Part shown: positions 42,373 to 50,588 of the stretch, in pieces
Layout: each line of letters opens with the position of its first letter
How positions within the stretch are numbered: position 1 is the stretch's first letter
Assembly (NCBI GenBank): GCA_031256825.1
Contig: JAIRPV010000034.1
Coordinates: 1-59,346, forward strand
Length of the DNA stretch: 59,346 nt
Reading direction: 5' to 3'
Source of the DNA: Oscillospiraceae bacterium
GTDB lineage: Bacteria; Bacillota; Clostridia; Oscillospirales; Acutalibacteraceae
Program-made: the position numbers and the translations under genes
Notes under the pieces: model-generated
Database searches by the model: none
Seen by the model: the letters and a program-made list of their open reading frames with translations, nothing else
Told to the model about the DNA's origin: nothing

Positions 42373-44031
42373 CTACTTCATCACCGCGCCCTGCTCCGCG
42401 CCGCTGACCAGTCTTGCATACCTTCCCAGCCAGCCTCCCGTTACATTCGGCGGCGGGCAAACCCAGGCGGCTCGCCGTGCGGCCAGTTCTTCATCGCTCA
42501 AGCGGACATGCACGCTTGCGCTAGGGATGTCTATTTCGATGACGTCGCCGTCGCGCAGCAGGGCAATGGCTCCGCCAACGGCGGCTTCGGGCGAAACATG
42601 GCCAATAGAAGCCCCGCGGCTGGCGCCCGAAAAACGCCCGTCGGTAATCAGGGCCACACTTTTATCCAGCCCCATGCCGGCCAAAGCGCTGGTGGGGTTG
42701 AGCATCTCGCGCATGCCCGGGCCGCCTTTCGGGCCCTCGCAGCGGATCACCACAACGTCGCCGGGGCGGATCGTTCCCTCATAGATCTCGGCAATTGCCG
42801 CTTCTTCGCCGTCATACACCCGCGCCGGGCCAACATGCCGCAGCATTTCCGGCGCAACGGCGCTGCGCTTCACCACGCAGCCGTTGGGGGCAAGGTTGCC
42901 CCAGAGGATTTGCAGGCCGCCGGTTTCGCTATAAGGCTGGCTAATGGGCCGAATGGCCTTCGTATCTTTGATTTCGCAGCCCGCCACATTCTCCGCGATT
43001 GTTTTGCCCGTTACGGTGGGCAGGCCGCCATCCAGCAGATTGCGCTTCAGCAGTTCCTGCTGCACCGCCGCCACGCCACCGGCGTGGTACAAATCCTCCA
43101 TATGGGTGGGGCCAGCCGGGGCCAGATGGCAAAGATTCGGCGTGTTCGCGCTGACTTCGTTGAACACATCGAGGGTCATCGGGCAGCCCGCTTCGTTGGC
43201 AATCGCCAGCAAATGCAGCACGCTGTTGGTGCTGCAGCCCAGCGCCATATCGCAGGCCAGGGCGTTGCGCAGCGCCGCAGGCGTCACTATCCTCCGAATG
43301 GTGACGCCGCGCTCAATCAGCCGCATCACCGCCATGCCGGCGTGTTTTGCCAGCTGTGTGCGCGCGGCGTAAACCGCCGGAACCGTGCCGTTGCCGGGCA
43401 GAGCGACGCCCAGCGCCTCGCACAGGCAGTTCATGCTATTGGCGGTATACATGCCCGCGCAGCTGCCGCAGCCGGGGCAGCAGCCGCGTTCCCGCTCAGA
43501 AAGCTCCTCTTCGCTGATCAACCCTGCTTTGAAGGCGCCCACGGCCTCAAACATTTTGCTCAGCGTGCTGGCTTTGCCCTGGATGTGCCCGGCCAGCATA
43601 GGCCCGCCGGAGCACACCACCGACGGCAGATCCACCCGCAGCGCGCCCATGAGCATGCCGGGGACAATTTTGTCGCAATTGGGCACCAGAACGAGGCCAT
43701 CCAGCTGGTGAGCCTGAGCCATGGTTTCCACCGAATCCGCAATGAGTTCCCGGCTGGGCAGGGAATATTTCATGCCCGCGTGGCCCATGGCAATGCCGTC
43801 GCATACGCCGATGGAAGGCATTAGAATGGGCGTTCCGCCGCCTACACGCACGCCGTCGCACACGGCGCGGGCCAGTTTATCCAGGTGCTGGTGCCCGGGA
43901 ACGATCTCGCTATAGGCGCTGATGACGCCCACAAGCGGCCGGGCCAGCTCCTCTTCGGTATAGCCCAGGGCATAAAACAGGCTGCGGTTCGGGGCGCGCT
44001 CGGCCCCCCGGGTTACGTTTTGGCTTCGCAT
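42373..44031 (-). CDS. ilvD: Dihydroxy-acid dehydratase
   Basis: Fe-S dehydratase giving 2-oxo acids of valine and isoleucine. There are 552 residues. Cluster cysteines are in [13 protein letters not shown] and [19 protein letters not shown], the third in the N-terminal metal site; [15 protein letters not shown] and [20 protein letters not shown] are family signatures. Fourth gene of the ilv operon, 35 nt after ilvC. No clear terminator is seen before the tpiA promoter. Confidence 0.95.
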   Translation of the reverse strand: MRSQNVTRGAERAPNRSLFYALGYTEEELARPLVGVISAYSEIVPGHQHLDKLARAVCDGVRVGGGTPILMPSIGVCDGIAMGHAGMKYSLPSRELIADSVETMAQAHQLDGLVLVPNCDKIVPGMLMGALRVDLPSVVCSGGPMLAGHIQGKASTLSKMFEAVGAFKAGLISEEELSERERGCCPGCGSCAGMYTANSMNCLCEALGVALPGNGTVPAVYAARTQLAKHAGMAVMRLIERGVTIRRIVTPAALRNALACDMALGCSTNSVLHLLAIANEAGCPMTLDVFNEVSANTPNLCHLAPAGPTHMEDLYHAGGVAAVQQELLKRNLLDGGLPTVTGKTIAENVAGCEIKDTKAIRPISQPYSETGGLQILWGNLAPNGCVVKRSAVAPEMLRHVGPARVYDGEEAAIAEIYEGTIRPGDVVVIRCEGPKGGPGMREMLNPTSALAGMGLDKSVALITDGRFSGASRGASIGHVSPEAAVGGAIALLRDGDVIEIDIPSASVHVRLSDEELAARRAAWVCPPPNVTGGWLGRYARLVSGAEQGAVMK

Positions 44032-44066
44032 GGCGCTATCCTTTCCCGCGGCGTTTTGCGCCGTGC

Positions 44067-45062
44067 TTATTTTTTCAGCCAGCTCATCATTTCCCGCAGT
44101 TCGCGGCCTGTTTTTGCCAGCAGATGTTCGTTTTCCAGCCGACGGGTGGCAAGGAAGCGCGCCTTGCGGCCAGTGCTGAATTCCTGCATAAATTCGCTGG
44201 CGAAGGTGCCATCCTGAATTTCACGCAGCACGTTCTTCATCTCTTTGCGGGTGTCCTCCGTAATAATACGGCGGCCGGAACGGTAATCGCCATATTCCGC
44301 CGTATTGGAAATGCTGTAGCGCATCATCTCGAACCCGCCGGAGTTAATCAGGTCAACAATCAGTTTCATCTCGTGGATGCACTCAAAATAGGCCATCTCA
44401 GGCGCGTAACCAGCTTCCACCAAAGTATCGAACCCCGCCTTCATCAGCTCCGTTACCCCGCCGCACAGCACGGCCTGCTCGCCGAACAGATCGGTTTCGG
44501 TCTCTTCGCGGAAGGTGGTTTCCAGAATGCCCGCGCGGCCCGCGCCGATGCCCCCCGCATAGGCCAGCGCGTAATCTTTCGCCTTGCCCGAAGCGTCCTG
44601 ATACACAGCAATGAGGCTGGGCACGCCGCGGCCTTCCAAATATTGGGAACGCACGGTATGGCCCGGGCCTTTCGGCGCGCACATGATGACGTCTACGTCC
44701 TTGGGCGGCTGAATGATATTAAAATGAATGTTGAACCCATGGGCGAATAACAGCACATTGCCCGGCTCAAGCCAGGGCGCCACCTGCTTTTCGTAGATTT
44801 CGCCCGCGATTTCGTCCGGCACCAGCATCATCACGAAATCGCCCGCTTTCGCGGCTTCTTCCGTGCCCCGCACATCCATGCCCGCTTCTTTGGCCATTTT
44901 CCAGCCAGGCCCGCCTTCGCGCACGCCTACCACAACGTTCGCGCCGCTGTCGCGCAGGTTTTGGGCATGGGCGTGCCCTTGGCTGCCGAAGCCGATAACG
45001 GCGATTGTTTTGCCTTCGAGCAGCGAACGATCGCAGTCGGGGTCGTAGTACTTTTTGATCAT
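44067..45062 (-). CDS. ilvC: Ketol-acid reductoisomerase
   Basis: Isomerises and reduces acetohydroxy acids, class I (331 residues). The nucleotide loop is [19 protein letters not shown], with [19 protein letters not shown] determining cofactor choice; the knotted helical domain has [20 protein letters not shown] with acidic metal ligands. GGAG lies 9 nt before ATG 45062. A 208-nt gap separates it from ilvN, containing only a 22-codon frame and a weak GTTAG hairpin, so internal regulation is possible but unproven. Confidence 0.95.
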   Translation of the reverse strand: MIKKYYDPDCDRSLLEGKTIAVIGFGSQGHAHAQNLRDSGANVVVGVREGGPGWKMAKEAGMDVRGTEEAAKAGDFVMMLVPDEIAGEIYEKQVAPWLEPGNVLLFAHGFNIHFNIIQPPKDVDVIMCAPKGPGHTVRSQYLEGRGVPSLIAVYQDASGKAKDYALAYAGGIGAGRAGILETTFREETETDLFGEQAVLCGGVTELMKAGFDTLVEAGYAPEMAYFECIHEMKLIVDLINSGGFEMMRYSISNTAEYGDYRSGRRIITEDTRKEMKNVLREIQDGTFASEFMQEFSTGRKARFLATRRLENEHLLAKTGRELREMMSWLKK

Positions 45063-45270
45063 GATAATTGCTCCTTTACTGGACTAAATTTTTCAATATT
45101 AGACGTTAGGCAAGCTAACGGGCTAACCCATTGTTTCGCAAACTAGCTCCGCATGGCTGGCGGCGTCCGCCACAGAAGCAGCGCAAACGTGCTTGAGCGA
45201 CATAGCGGCCACCTATTTTTTGGCTGTCGCCCCCATTGGTTCGTTCAACTGCTGCTTCGTTCCCCGGCTT

Positions 45271-45783
45271 TTAGGGCAGCAGCCTTTCTTTCAGGCGATA
45301 CTCCGGCGCTCCGCGCTGCAGGGCGGTGACGCCGGTGCGGCACAGTTCCAAAATGGGATAGCCAGCCAGCATCTCAAGAAACGCATCGATTTTTTCCGGC
45401 TCGCCCGTCAGTTCAAACACCATGCTGCCGGGCGACAAATCAATGATCTTCGCCTTATAGATGACCGAAATTTCGCGCAGGGCTGGTCTGGTTTGTTCAT
45501 CCGCGCCCACTTTTACCAGCAACAGTTCCCGCAGCACGCCGGAGCTTTGTTCTACGCGGAACACCGCCCGCGTTTCCACAAGCTTTGCCGTTTGCTTGAT
45601 GATCTGCTCCAATTCGGTTTCGTCGCCGCTGACAACGATGGTGATACGCGAAAGCGCGGGATCGTTGGTTGCCGAAACGCTCAGGCTGTCGATATTAAAC
45701 CCCCGCCGCCCGAACAGCGACGACACCCTTGCCAGCACCCCCGCGTGGTTATCCACCAGGACGCTCAATACGTTGCGGGACAT
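45271..45783 (-). CDS. ilvN: Acetolactate synthase regulatory (small) subunit
   Basis: A 170-residue ACT-domain protein that confers valine feedback and activates IlvB. The first ACT repeat begins LSVLVDNHAGVLARVSSLFG and RRGFNIDSLSVSATN; the second half (LLVKVGADEQTRPALREISV) is the ALS-small C-terminal domain. It follows ilvB by 36 nt on the same strand. Confidence 0.95.
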   Translation of the reverse strand: MSRNVLSVLVDNHAGVLARVSSLFGRRGFNIDSLSVSATNDPALSRITIVVSGDETELEQIIKQTAKLVETRAVFRVEQSSGVLRELLLVKVGADEQTRPALREISVIYKAKIIDLSPGSMVFELTGEPEKIDAFLEMLAGYPILELCRTGVTALQRGAPEYRLKERLLP

Positions 45784-45819
45784 ATGGTCACCTCACTGTT
45801 TCTCAATCTGTACCGCGGG

Positions 45820-47655
45820 TCAATCCATTATCATGTCTTCCAGACTGCCCCCCGCCGGTATCATCGGCAGCACCCGCTCGTCTTTGTCGATTGGGCATTC
45901 CACCCAGACCGGGCCGGGAACCGCACCGTGGGCTATCGAAAGCGCTTTTGCGAAGGTTCCCCGGAATTCCGCCAAATTCGCGCAGCGGAACGCGGGCAGG
46001 CCAAAGCCTGCGGCTAACTTCACAAAGTCTGTTTTGCGCTGCGGATCCGTGGCGGAATAGCGCTTTTGATAGAACGCCGTTTGCCATTGCCGCACCATGC
46101 CCAGCACGGTATTATTGAATATAACCGTTACCACCGGGGCGCCGTAGCTCACGGCGGTGCAGGCCTCGTTAAGGTTCATATGGAACGAACCGTCGCCTGT
46201 GATATGCACAACGGGCCGCGCGCCCGCGCTGAAGCTGGCGCCGATGGCCGCGCCATAGCCAAAGCCCATTGTGCCCAGGCCGCCGCTCGTGATAAAACTG
46301 CGCGGGCGCAAATGCCGCACGTATTGCGCCGCCCAAAGCTGATGCTGCCCCACATCCGTCACATAAATCGCTTCTTCGCCAGCAATTTCGCTGATGGTGC
46401 GCATCACCTGATGCGGCTTCAGAACACTGTCATCGTCTTGCGGCTGATACTCCCGGGCTTTCCAAGTCGCAATTTTCGCGCTCCATTCTGGATGTCCCCG
46501 CTCTTCTATCCTGGGCAACAGCGCCGCGAAGATCTCTTTTACGTCGCCCGGAAGCGCGCAGTGCACCGTCACATTTTTGTTGATTTCCGCAGGGTCAACA
46601 TCGATCTGGATCCGCTTTGCATGAGGGGCGAACTTTGCGGGGTTGAGCGCCACGCGATCGCTGAGCCGCGCGCCCGCGATCAGCAGAACATCGGCCTCGT
46701 ATACCGCCCGGTTGGCCGCGACATTTCCGTGCATTCCAATCAGCCCCAGGTTGCATTCTTCCTCGTATCCGAGCACGCCTGCGGCCATCAGCGTATGCAC
46801 CGCCGGGATTTGCGCTTTGCGGCACAGTTCGCGCAGCAATTCGCCTGCTCCGGCAAGGTTCACGCCGCCGCCAAAGTAAATCACCGGGCGTTTCGCGCCA
46901 TTGATCAAAGCAGCGGAAGCCTCCAATAGGGAGAAGGAATCAGGGATTAGAGGAGACCCCTGCGTCGCGCCCCCTGCCTCCTGCCTCCTGCTTCCTGCCT
47001 CCTGTAAGGGGGAGGAATCAGGAATTAGGGGAGACCCCTGTGTCACCCCCCCTGCCTCCTGCCTCCTGCTTCCTGCCTCCTGTAAGGGGGAGGAATCAGG
47101 AATTAGGGGAAACCCCTGCGTCACCCCTCCTGCCTCCTGCCTCCTGCTTCCTGCCTCCTGTGCGGATACGTCCTTCGGGATGTCCACAAGAACCGGGCCA
47201 GGCCGGCCTTCGGCTGCGATGCGGAACGCCGCGCGGATAATCCCCGCCAATTCGTCTACGTGACGTACAACAAAGTTGTGCTTTGTGATGGGCATGGTGA
47301 TGCCGGCAATATAAACTTCCTGAAAAGAATCCCGCCCAATCAGGCCAGTGCCAACATTGCCGGTGATGGCAACCAGTGGCGAACTATCCATATAGGCCGT
47401 GGCAATGCCTGTGACTAGGTTGGTAGAACCCGGCCCGCTGGTTGCCAGAACAACGCCGGTTTTGCCCGTTAAACGGGCGTAGCCATCCGCCGCATGGCAG
47501 GCGCCCTGCTCGTGCGCGGTGATCACATGCTGTATCCGGTCGCTATATTGATACAGCGCGTCGTAAATATTCAGCACCGCCCCGCCGGGGTAGCCAAAAA
47601 TTCGCTCTACCCCCTGCTCCAGCAGCAGTTCCATCAGCAGTTGCGAACCATTCAT
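45820..47655 (-). CDS. ilvB: Acetolactate synthase catalytic subunit with in-frame 26-residue repeats
   Basis: ThDP enzyme condensing pyruvate to acetolactate or acetohydroxybutyrate. There are 611 residues against about 550-570 usually. Catalytic Glu is in VITAHEQGACHAADGYAR, the FAD/central domain starts RPVIYFGGGVNLAGAGELL, and the ThDP motif is ITGDGSFHMNLNE. Between PVLVDIPKDVSA and LLEASAAL lie three tandem 26-residue units, QEAGSRRQEAGGVTQG then a SPLIPDS-type end, encoded by 78-bp repeats (46936-47160). This is the flexible linker between the first and middle domains, so the enzyme may tolerate it. GGGAGG precedes ATG 47655. Transcription is controlled by the leader and attenuator upstream. 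Confidence 0.94.
   Translation of the reverse strand: MNGSQLLMELLLEQGVERIFGYPGGAVLNIYDALYQYSDRIQHVITAHEQGACHAADGYARLTGKTGVVLATSGPGSTNLVTGIATAYMDSSPLVAITGNVGTGLIGRDSFQEVYIAGITMPITKHNFVVRHVDELAGIIRAAFRIAAEGRPGPVLVDIPKDVSAQEAGSRRQEAGGVTQGFPLIPDSSPLQEAGSRRQEAGGVTQGSPLIPDSSPLQEAGSRRQEAGGATQGSPLIPDSFSLLEASAALINGAKRPVIYFGGGVNLAGAGELLRELCRKAQIPAVHTLMAAGVLGYEEECNLGLIGMHGNVAANRAVYEADVLLIAGARLSDRVALNPAKFAPHAKRIQIDVDPAEINKNVTVHCALPGDVKEIFAALLPRIEERGHPEWSAKIATWKAREYQPQDDDSVLKPHQVMRTISEIAGEEAIYVTDVGQHQLWAAQYVRHLRPRSFITSGGLGTMGFGYGAAIGASFSAGARPVVHITGDGSFHMNLNEACTAVSYGAPVVTVIFNNTVLGMVRQWQTAFYQKRYSATDPQRKTDFVKLAAGFGLPAFRCANLAEFRGTFAKALSIAHGAVPGPVWVECPIDKDERVLPMIPAGGSLEDMIMD
46936..47160 (-). repeat. Three tandem 78-bp GGAGGCA-family repeats inside ilvB
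   Basis: Units start at 46936, 47014 and 47092, each with GGAATCAGG, an AGGGGAGACCCCT-like palindrome and, on the coding strand, heptamers CAGGAGG/CAGGAAG repeated four times. Copies 2 and 3 differ by only a few bases. 78 is a multiple of 3, so copy-number change keeps the frame. Confidence 0.92.
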
Positions 47656-47677
47656 TTGCGGACCTCCCTTTTACACC

Positions 47678-47705
47678 AAAAAAACCGGCAGCTGCTGCCG
47701 CCGGG
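47678..47705 (-). terminator. Attenuator terminator of the ilv operon
   Basis: On the minus strand CCCGGCGGCAGCAGCTGCCGG is followed by TTTTTTT (47684-47678). It lies between the leader peptide stop and ilvB. A preceding hairpin TGATTTG / CAAATCA (47724-47718 with 47712-47706) could take part in the alternative fold. Confidence 0.85.
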
Positions 47706-47727
47706 TGATTTGTTCTGCAAATCAGCG

Positions 47728-47811
47728 TTACGCGGCATAACAACGCGGGCCGTCGCCTACAAGGACAACAGCCGCGGTAATGATAAGCGCCAGAGTTTGC
47801 TTGCCGCGCAT
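47728..47811 (-). CDS. ilv leader peptide (27 residues)
   Basis: A short frame starting ATG 47811 with AAGGGGA upstream and ending TAA 47728. The product begins MRGKQT and contains LALII and AVVLV: nine of twelve residues at positions 7-18 are Leu, Ile, Val or Ala, with seven branched-chain codons. Placed between the promoter and a T-tailed hairpin ahead of ilvB, it has the layout of a ribosome-mediated attenuator like ilvBN or ilvGMEDA leaders of enterobacteria. Low charged Leu/Ile/Val tRNA would stall the ribosome and prevent the terminator. Confidence 0.8.
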   Translation of the reverse strand: MRGKQTLALIITAAVVLVGDGPRCYAA

Positions 47812-47858
47812 AAGAAAATCCCCTTCACGAGATTTGCTAAGCTTTTATAAGATAATTA

Positions 47859-47887
47859 AGTATAACACTCCGGGGGCGCTTTGTCAA
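47859..47887 (-). promoter_or_regulatory. Promoter of the ilv operon
   Basis: Minus-strand TTGACA (47887-47882), 17 bp, TATACT (47864-47859), about 50 bp before the leader peptide start. Confidence 0.85.
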
Positions 47888-47896
47888 GATACAATT

Positions 47897-47985
47897 ATGA
47901 ATAAATTGTAAAATCCGGAGAACAAAAAATGCTTGACAAAACGCGCCGTTTGTGCTATAATGCATAATATGCAGTATTTATTCAT
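47897..47985. promoter_or_regulatory. ARG-box-like inverted half-sites around the argB promoter
   Basis: ATGAATAAAT occurs at 47897-47906 and, inverted, at 47976-47985 (ATTTATTCAT), one on each side of the argB promoter. It resembles half of the ArgR/AhrC operator (TGAAT-AT-ATTCA). A GCATAATATGC palindrome lies at 47962-47972 beside the -10. Arginine repression through ArgR is an inference. Confidence 0.5.
47933..47961 (+). promoter_or_regulatory. Promoter of the argB operon
   Basis: Perfect consensus: TTGACA (47933-47938), 17 bp, TATAAT (47956-47961), 39 bp before ATG 48000. Divergent from the ilv promoter 46 bp away. Confidence 0.9.
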
Positions 47986-47999
47986 TTCGAGGTGATTTT

Positions 48000-48896
48000 A
48001 TGCAAAACATCGGCCGTGAGCAGAGGGCCCAGATTTTAGTGGAAGCCCTGCCCTATATCCAAAAATACCACAACAAAATTGTGGTGATTAAATATGGCGG
48101 GGCGGCCATGCTCAACGAGGCGCTCAAGCGGCAGGTTATGGGCGATATAGCGCTGCTGCACTTGGTTGGCATCCGCGTGGTATTGGTGCACGGGGGCGGG
48201 CCGGAAATTTCGGACTTGCTCAACCGCATGGGCAAGCGATCGGAGTTTATCGACGGCCTGCGCGTAACGGACCGCGAAACCGCCGAGGTTGTGACCATGG
48301 TGCTGGCCGGGAAAATCAACAAAGGCCTGGTCGCTTTAATGGAGACGTTTGGGCGGCACGCCATTGGGTTAAGCGGCCTGGATGGGCAAATGATCATGGC
48401 CGCGCAAAAAGAGGAACGGCTGGGTTTTGTGGGCAATATTACGAGCATCGACCCTTCGCCCATTGAAACGGTGCTGGAGCACAATTATATCCCGATTATT
48501 TCTACGCTGGGCTGCGACGCCAACGGCAACGTGTATAATATCAACGCGGACACCGCCGCCGCGCGCATTGCCGCCGCGCTGGGCGCGGAAAGCCTGATTT
48601 CGATGTCGGATATTCCCGGCCTGCTGCGGGACGTCAGCGACGAAAACAGCCTGATATCCAAGGTCAGCGCGGACGAAGTGCCCGTGCTGGAGGAGCAGGG
48701 CGTTATTTCCGGCGGGATGATCCCAAAGGTGGATTGCTGCGTGGAGGCGCTGCGGGGCGGCGTGCGGCGGGTATTTATTCTGGACGGGCGCGTTGAGCAC
48801 TCCATATTGATCGAGGTGCTGACAGACGCTGGGATTGGAACGATGTTTACGAACGAATCGCATCAGGCACAGGGAGCAAAGGAGGCCGACGCATGA
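48000..48896 (+). CDS. argB: Acetylglutamate kinase
   Basis: Phosphorylates N-acetylglutamate, the second step of arginine synthesis. There are 298 residues. Nucleotide and substrate segments are VVIKYGGAAM, VLVHGGGPEISDLL, NADTAAARIAAALGAE and GGMIPKVDCCVEAL. An N-terminal extension of about 15 residues (REQRAQILVEALPYIQKYHN) is typical of arginine-sensitive hexameric NAGK, implying feedback inhibition. GAGGTGAT precedes ATG 48000. It overlaps the GNAT gene by four bases. Confidence 0.95.
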   Translation: MQNIGREQRAQILVEALPYIQKYHNKIVVIKYGGAAMLNEALKRQVMGDIALLHLVGIRVVLVHGGGPEISDLLNRMGKRSEFIDGLRVTDRETAEVVTMVLAGKINKGLVALMETFGRHAIGLSGLDGQMIMAAQKEERLGFVGNITSIDPSPIETVLEHNYIPIISTLGCDANGNVYNINADTAAARIAAALGAESLISMSDIPGLLRDVSDENSLISKVSADEVPVLEEQGVISGGMIPKVDCCVEALRGGVRRVFILDGRVEHSILIEVLTDAGIGTMFTNESHQAQGAKEADA

Positions 48897-49324
48897 CCAT
48901 AAGCCTTATGCGCGTGGATCATTATGACGAGGTCTATGCCCTTTGGAGCAGCATGCCGGGCATTGGACTGCACACGGACGCGGAGGATTCCCGGGAGGGA
49001 ATTGCGCGTTATTTGCGGCGCAACCCCGATACCTGTTTTGTTGCGGAGGAGGCTGGCCGGATCGTTGGCGCGGTGCTTTGCGGCAACGACGGCCGGCGGG
49101 GCCACATCAACCACCTGGCTGTTGCTGCGGACTGCCGCAGCCGGGGGATTGGCCGGGCGCTCGTGGACGCTTGCCGCGCTGCCTGCCGCGCGCAGGGAAT
49201 TGACAAGTGCGCGTTCCAGGTGTTCCGCAACAACGAGGCGGGCAACGCCTTCTGGGATGCGCTCGGCGCCACACGCAACGAAGCGGTGATCTATCGGATT
49301 TTAGATACGGAGGGAGCAAAATGA
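48893..49324 (+). CDS. GNAT N-acetyltransferase in the arginine operon (possible N-acetylglutamate synthase)
   Basis: A 143-residue GNAT protein. The acetyl-CoA motif A is HLAVAADCRSRGIGRALVDA, preceded by the strand VGAVLCGNDGRRGHIN and followed by FQVFRNNEAGNAFWDALGA (motif B). It resembles the YpeA-like group. It overlaps both argB (ATGA) and argD (ATGA), so the three genes are translated together; this tight placement suggests a role in arginine synthesis, most simply making N-acetylglutamate. Short GNAT-only NAGS enzymes are known (mycobacterial ArgA). Acetylation of another amine remains possible. Confidence 0.85.
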   Translation: MTISLMRVDHYDEVYALWSSMPGIGLHTDAEDSREGIARYLRRNPDTCFVAEEAGRIVGAVLCGNDGRRGHINHLAVAADCRSRGIGRALVDACRAACRAQGIDKCAFQVFRNNEAGNAFWDALGATRNEAVIYRILDTEGAK

Positions 49325-50484
49325 ACACACAGGAACTGACCCGCCAATACCTCGCGCAGACTTACGCCCGCTACCCTGTCACGTTCATACGAGGGCAAGG
49401 CTCGCAGCTTTGGGACGAAGCCGGGAAACCGTATATCGACCTGGGCAGCGGCATTGCCGTCAACACGCTGGGGCTGGCCGACGAAAGCTGGGCGGCGGCG
49501 GTTTCGGCGCAGCTGACGGCGCTGGCGCATACATCAAACTATTATTATACGCAGCCGCAGGCTCAGCTGGCGCAAATGCTTTGCGAACGCGCGGGCATGC
49601 GGCGGGTATTCTTCTCAAACTCCGGCGCGGAGGCCAACGAGTGCATGCTCAAAGCCGCGCGCAAGTGGGCGGCGGATCGCTTTGGCGAAGGGGCCAGGCC
49701 CGGCATTGTTACGCTCAAAAACAGCTTTCATGGGCGCACCATGATGACACTTGCCGCAACAGGGCAGGAAGAGATGCACCGCGATTTTGGGCCGTTCCCG
49801 CAGGGGTTCCGCTACGCCGAGGCCAACGACTTGGAGGAGATGAAGGCCAAAGCCGACAGCGGCTGCTGCGCCGTTCTGCTGGAGCTGGTGCAGGGCGAAG
49901 GCGGCGTTGTGGCGCTTGACAAGGCCTATGTGCGGGCTGTGGAGGCGCTTTGCCGCGAACGGGATCTGCTGCTGCTGATTGACGAGGTGCAAACCGGCAA
50001 CGGCCGCACAGGCACGTTATATGCCTTCGAGCAATACGGGATTGAACCGGATATTTTTAGCACGGCCAAAGGGCTGGCGGGCGGGCTGCCGCTGGGCGCG
50101 ACACTCTTTGGGCCGCGCACGGCGGATGTGATGGATCCGGGCAGCCACGGCTCCACCTTCGGTGGGAACCCTGCCTGTTGCGCCGGGGCGCTGCATGTGC
50201 TCTCGCGCCTGGACGCCGCATGTTTGGCGCAGGTGCGCGAAAAGGGACGGTATCTCCGGGAACGGCTGAATGCCGCGCCGGGTGTGCTGGATATTTCGGG
50301 AATGGGGCTGATGGTGGGGATTGCAGCAAAGCGGCCCGCGAAAGAGATTGCCAACGAATGCTTGGAGCGGGGCGTGGTTGTGCTGACGGCAAAGAGCAAG
50401 GTGCGGCTGCTGCCCGCGCTGAATATTCCAATGGATCTGTTGGCGCGGGGACTGGATGTTTTGGTTGAGGCGCTCAGGGGATAA
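49321..50484 (+). CDS. argD: Acetylornithine aminotransferase
   Basis: PLP enzyme of class III, fourth step of arginine synthesis. There are 387 residues. Features are FFSNSGAEANECMLKAARKW, LIDEVQTGNGRTGTLYAFEQ (PLP Asp) and the Schiff-base Lys in STAKGLAGGLPLGA, plus GSHGSTFGGNPACCAGAL. ATG 49321 overlaps the GNAT stop; the listed upstream extension would lie inside that gene. It is followed by a bidirectional terminator. Confidence 0.94.
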   Translation: MNTQELTRQYLAQTYARYPVTFIRGQGSQLWDEAGKPYIDLGSGIAVNTLGLADESWAAAVSAQLTALAHTSNYYYTQPQAQLAQMLCERAGMRRVFFSNSGAEANECMLKAARKWAADRFGEGARPGIVTLKNSFHGRTMMTLAATGQEEMHRDFGPFPQGFRYAEANDLEEMKAKADSGCCAVLLELVQGEGGVVALDKAYVRAVEALCRERDLLLLIDEVQTGNGRTGTLYAFEQYGIEPDIFSTAKGLAGGLPLGATLFGPRTADVMDPGSHGSTFGGNPACCAGALHVLSRLDAACLAQVREKGRYLRERLNAAPGVLDISGMGLMVGIAAKRPAKEIANECLERGVVVLTAKSKVRLLPALNIPMDLLARGLDVLVEALRG

Positions 50485-50540
50485 ACGCGGGTGCAAGCCC
50501 GCAGGATCTGGGAGGCGCGAGTTTGAGCTGCAAAAAAAAC

Positions 50541-50578
50541 AAGGGGCGCGGCAACCCGCGTCCCTTTATTTTGCTTTT
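50541..50578. terminator. Bidirectional terminator between argD and the SH3b gene
   Basis: The stem AAGGGGCGCGG / CCGCGTCCCTT, with one G-U pair, is flanked by AAAAAAAAC on the left and TTATTTTG on the right, so it can end both convergent transcripts. Confidence 0.85.
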
Positions 50579-50588
50579 TCTTAATGGT

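Noticed and set aside
45100-45200. A 22-codon frame and GTTAG hairpin between ilvN and ilvC as a second leader peptide
   Set aside because: The peptide (starting MSLKHVCAAS) is not rich in branched-chain residues and no terminator follows.
46936-47160. CRISPR array
   Set aside because: The regular units are contiguous 78-bp tandem repeats with no unique spacers, lie inside ilvB and have no cas genes nearby.
47678-47887. T-box leader for the ilv operon
   Set aside because: No T-box consensus or long multi-stem leader fits into the roughly 200 nt available; a leader peptide with terminator explains the region.
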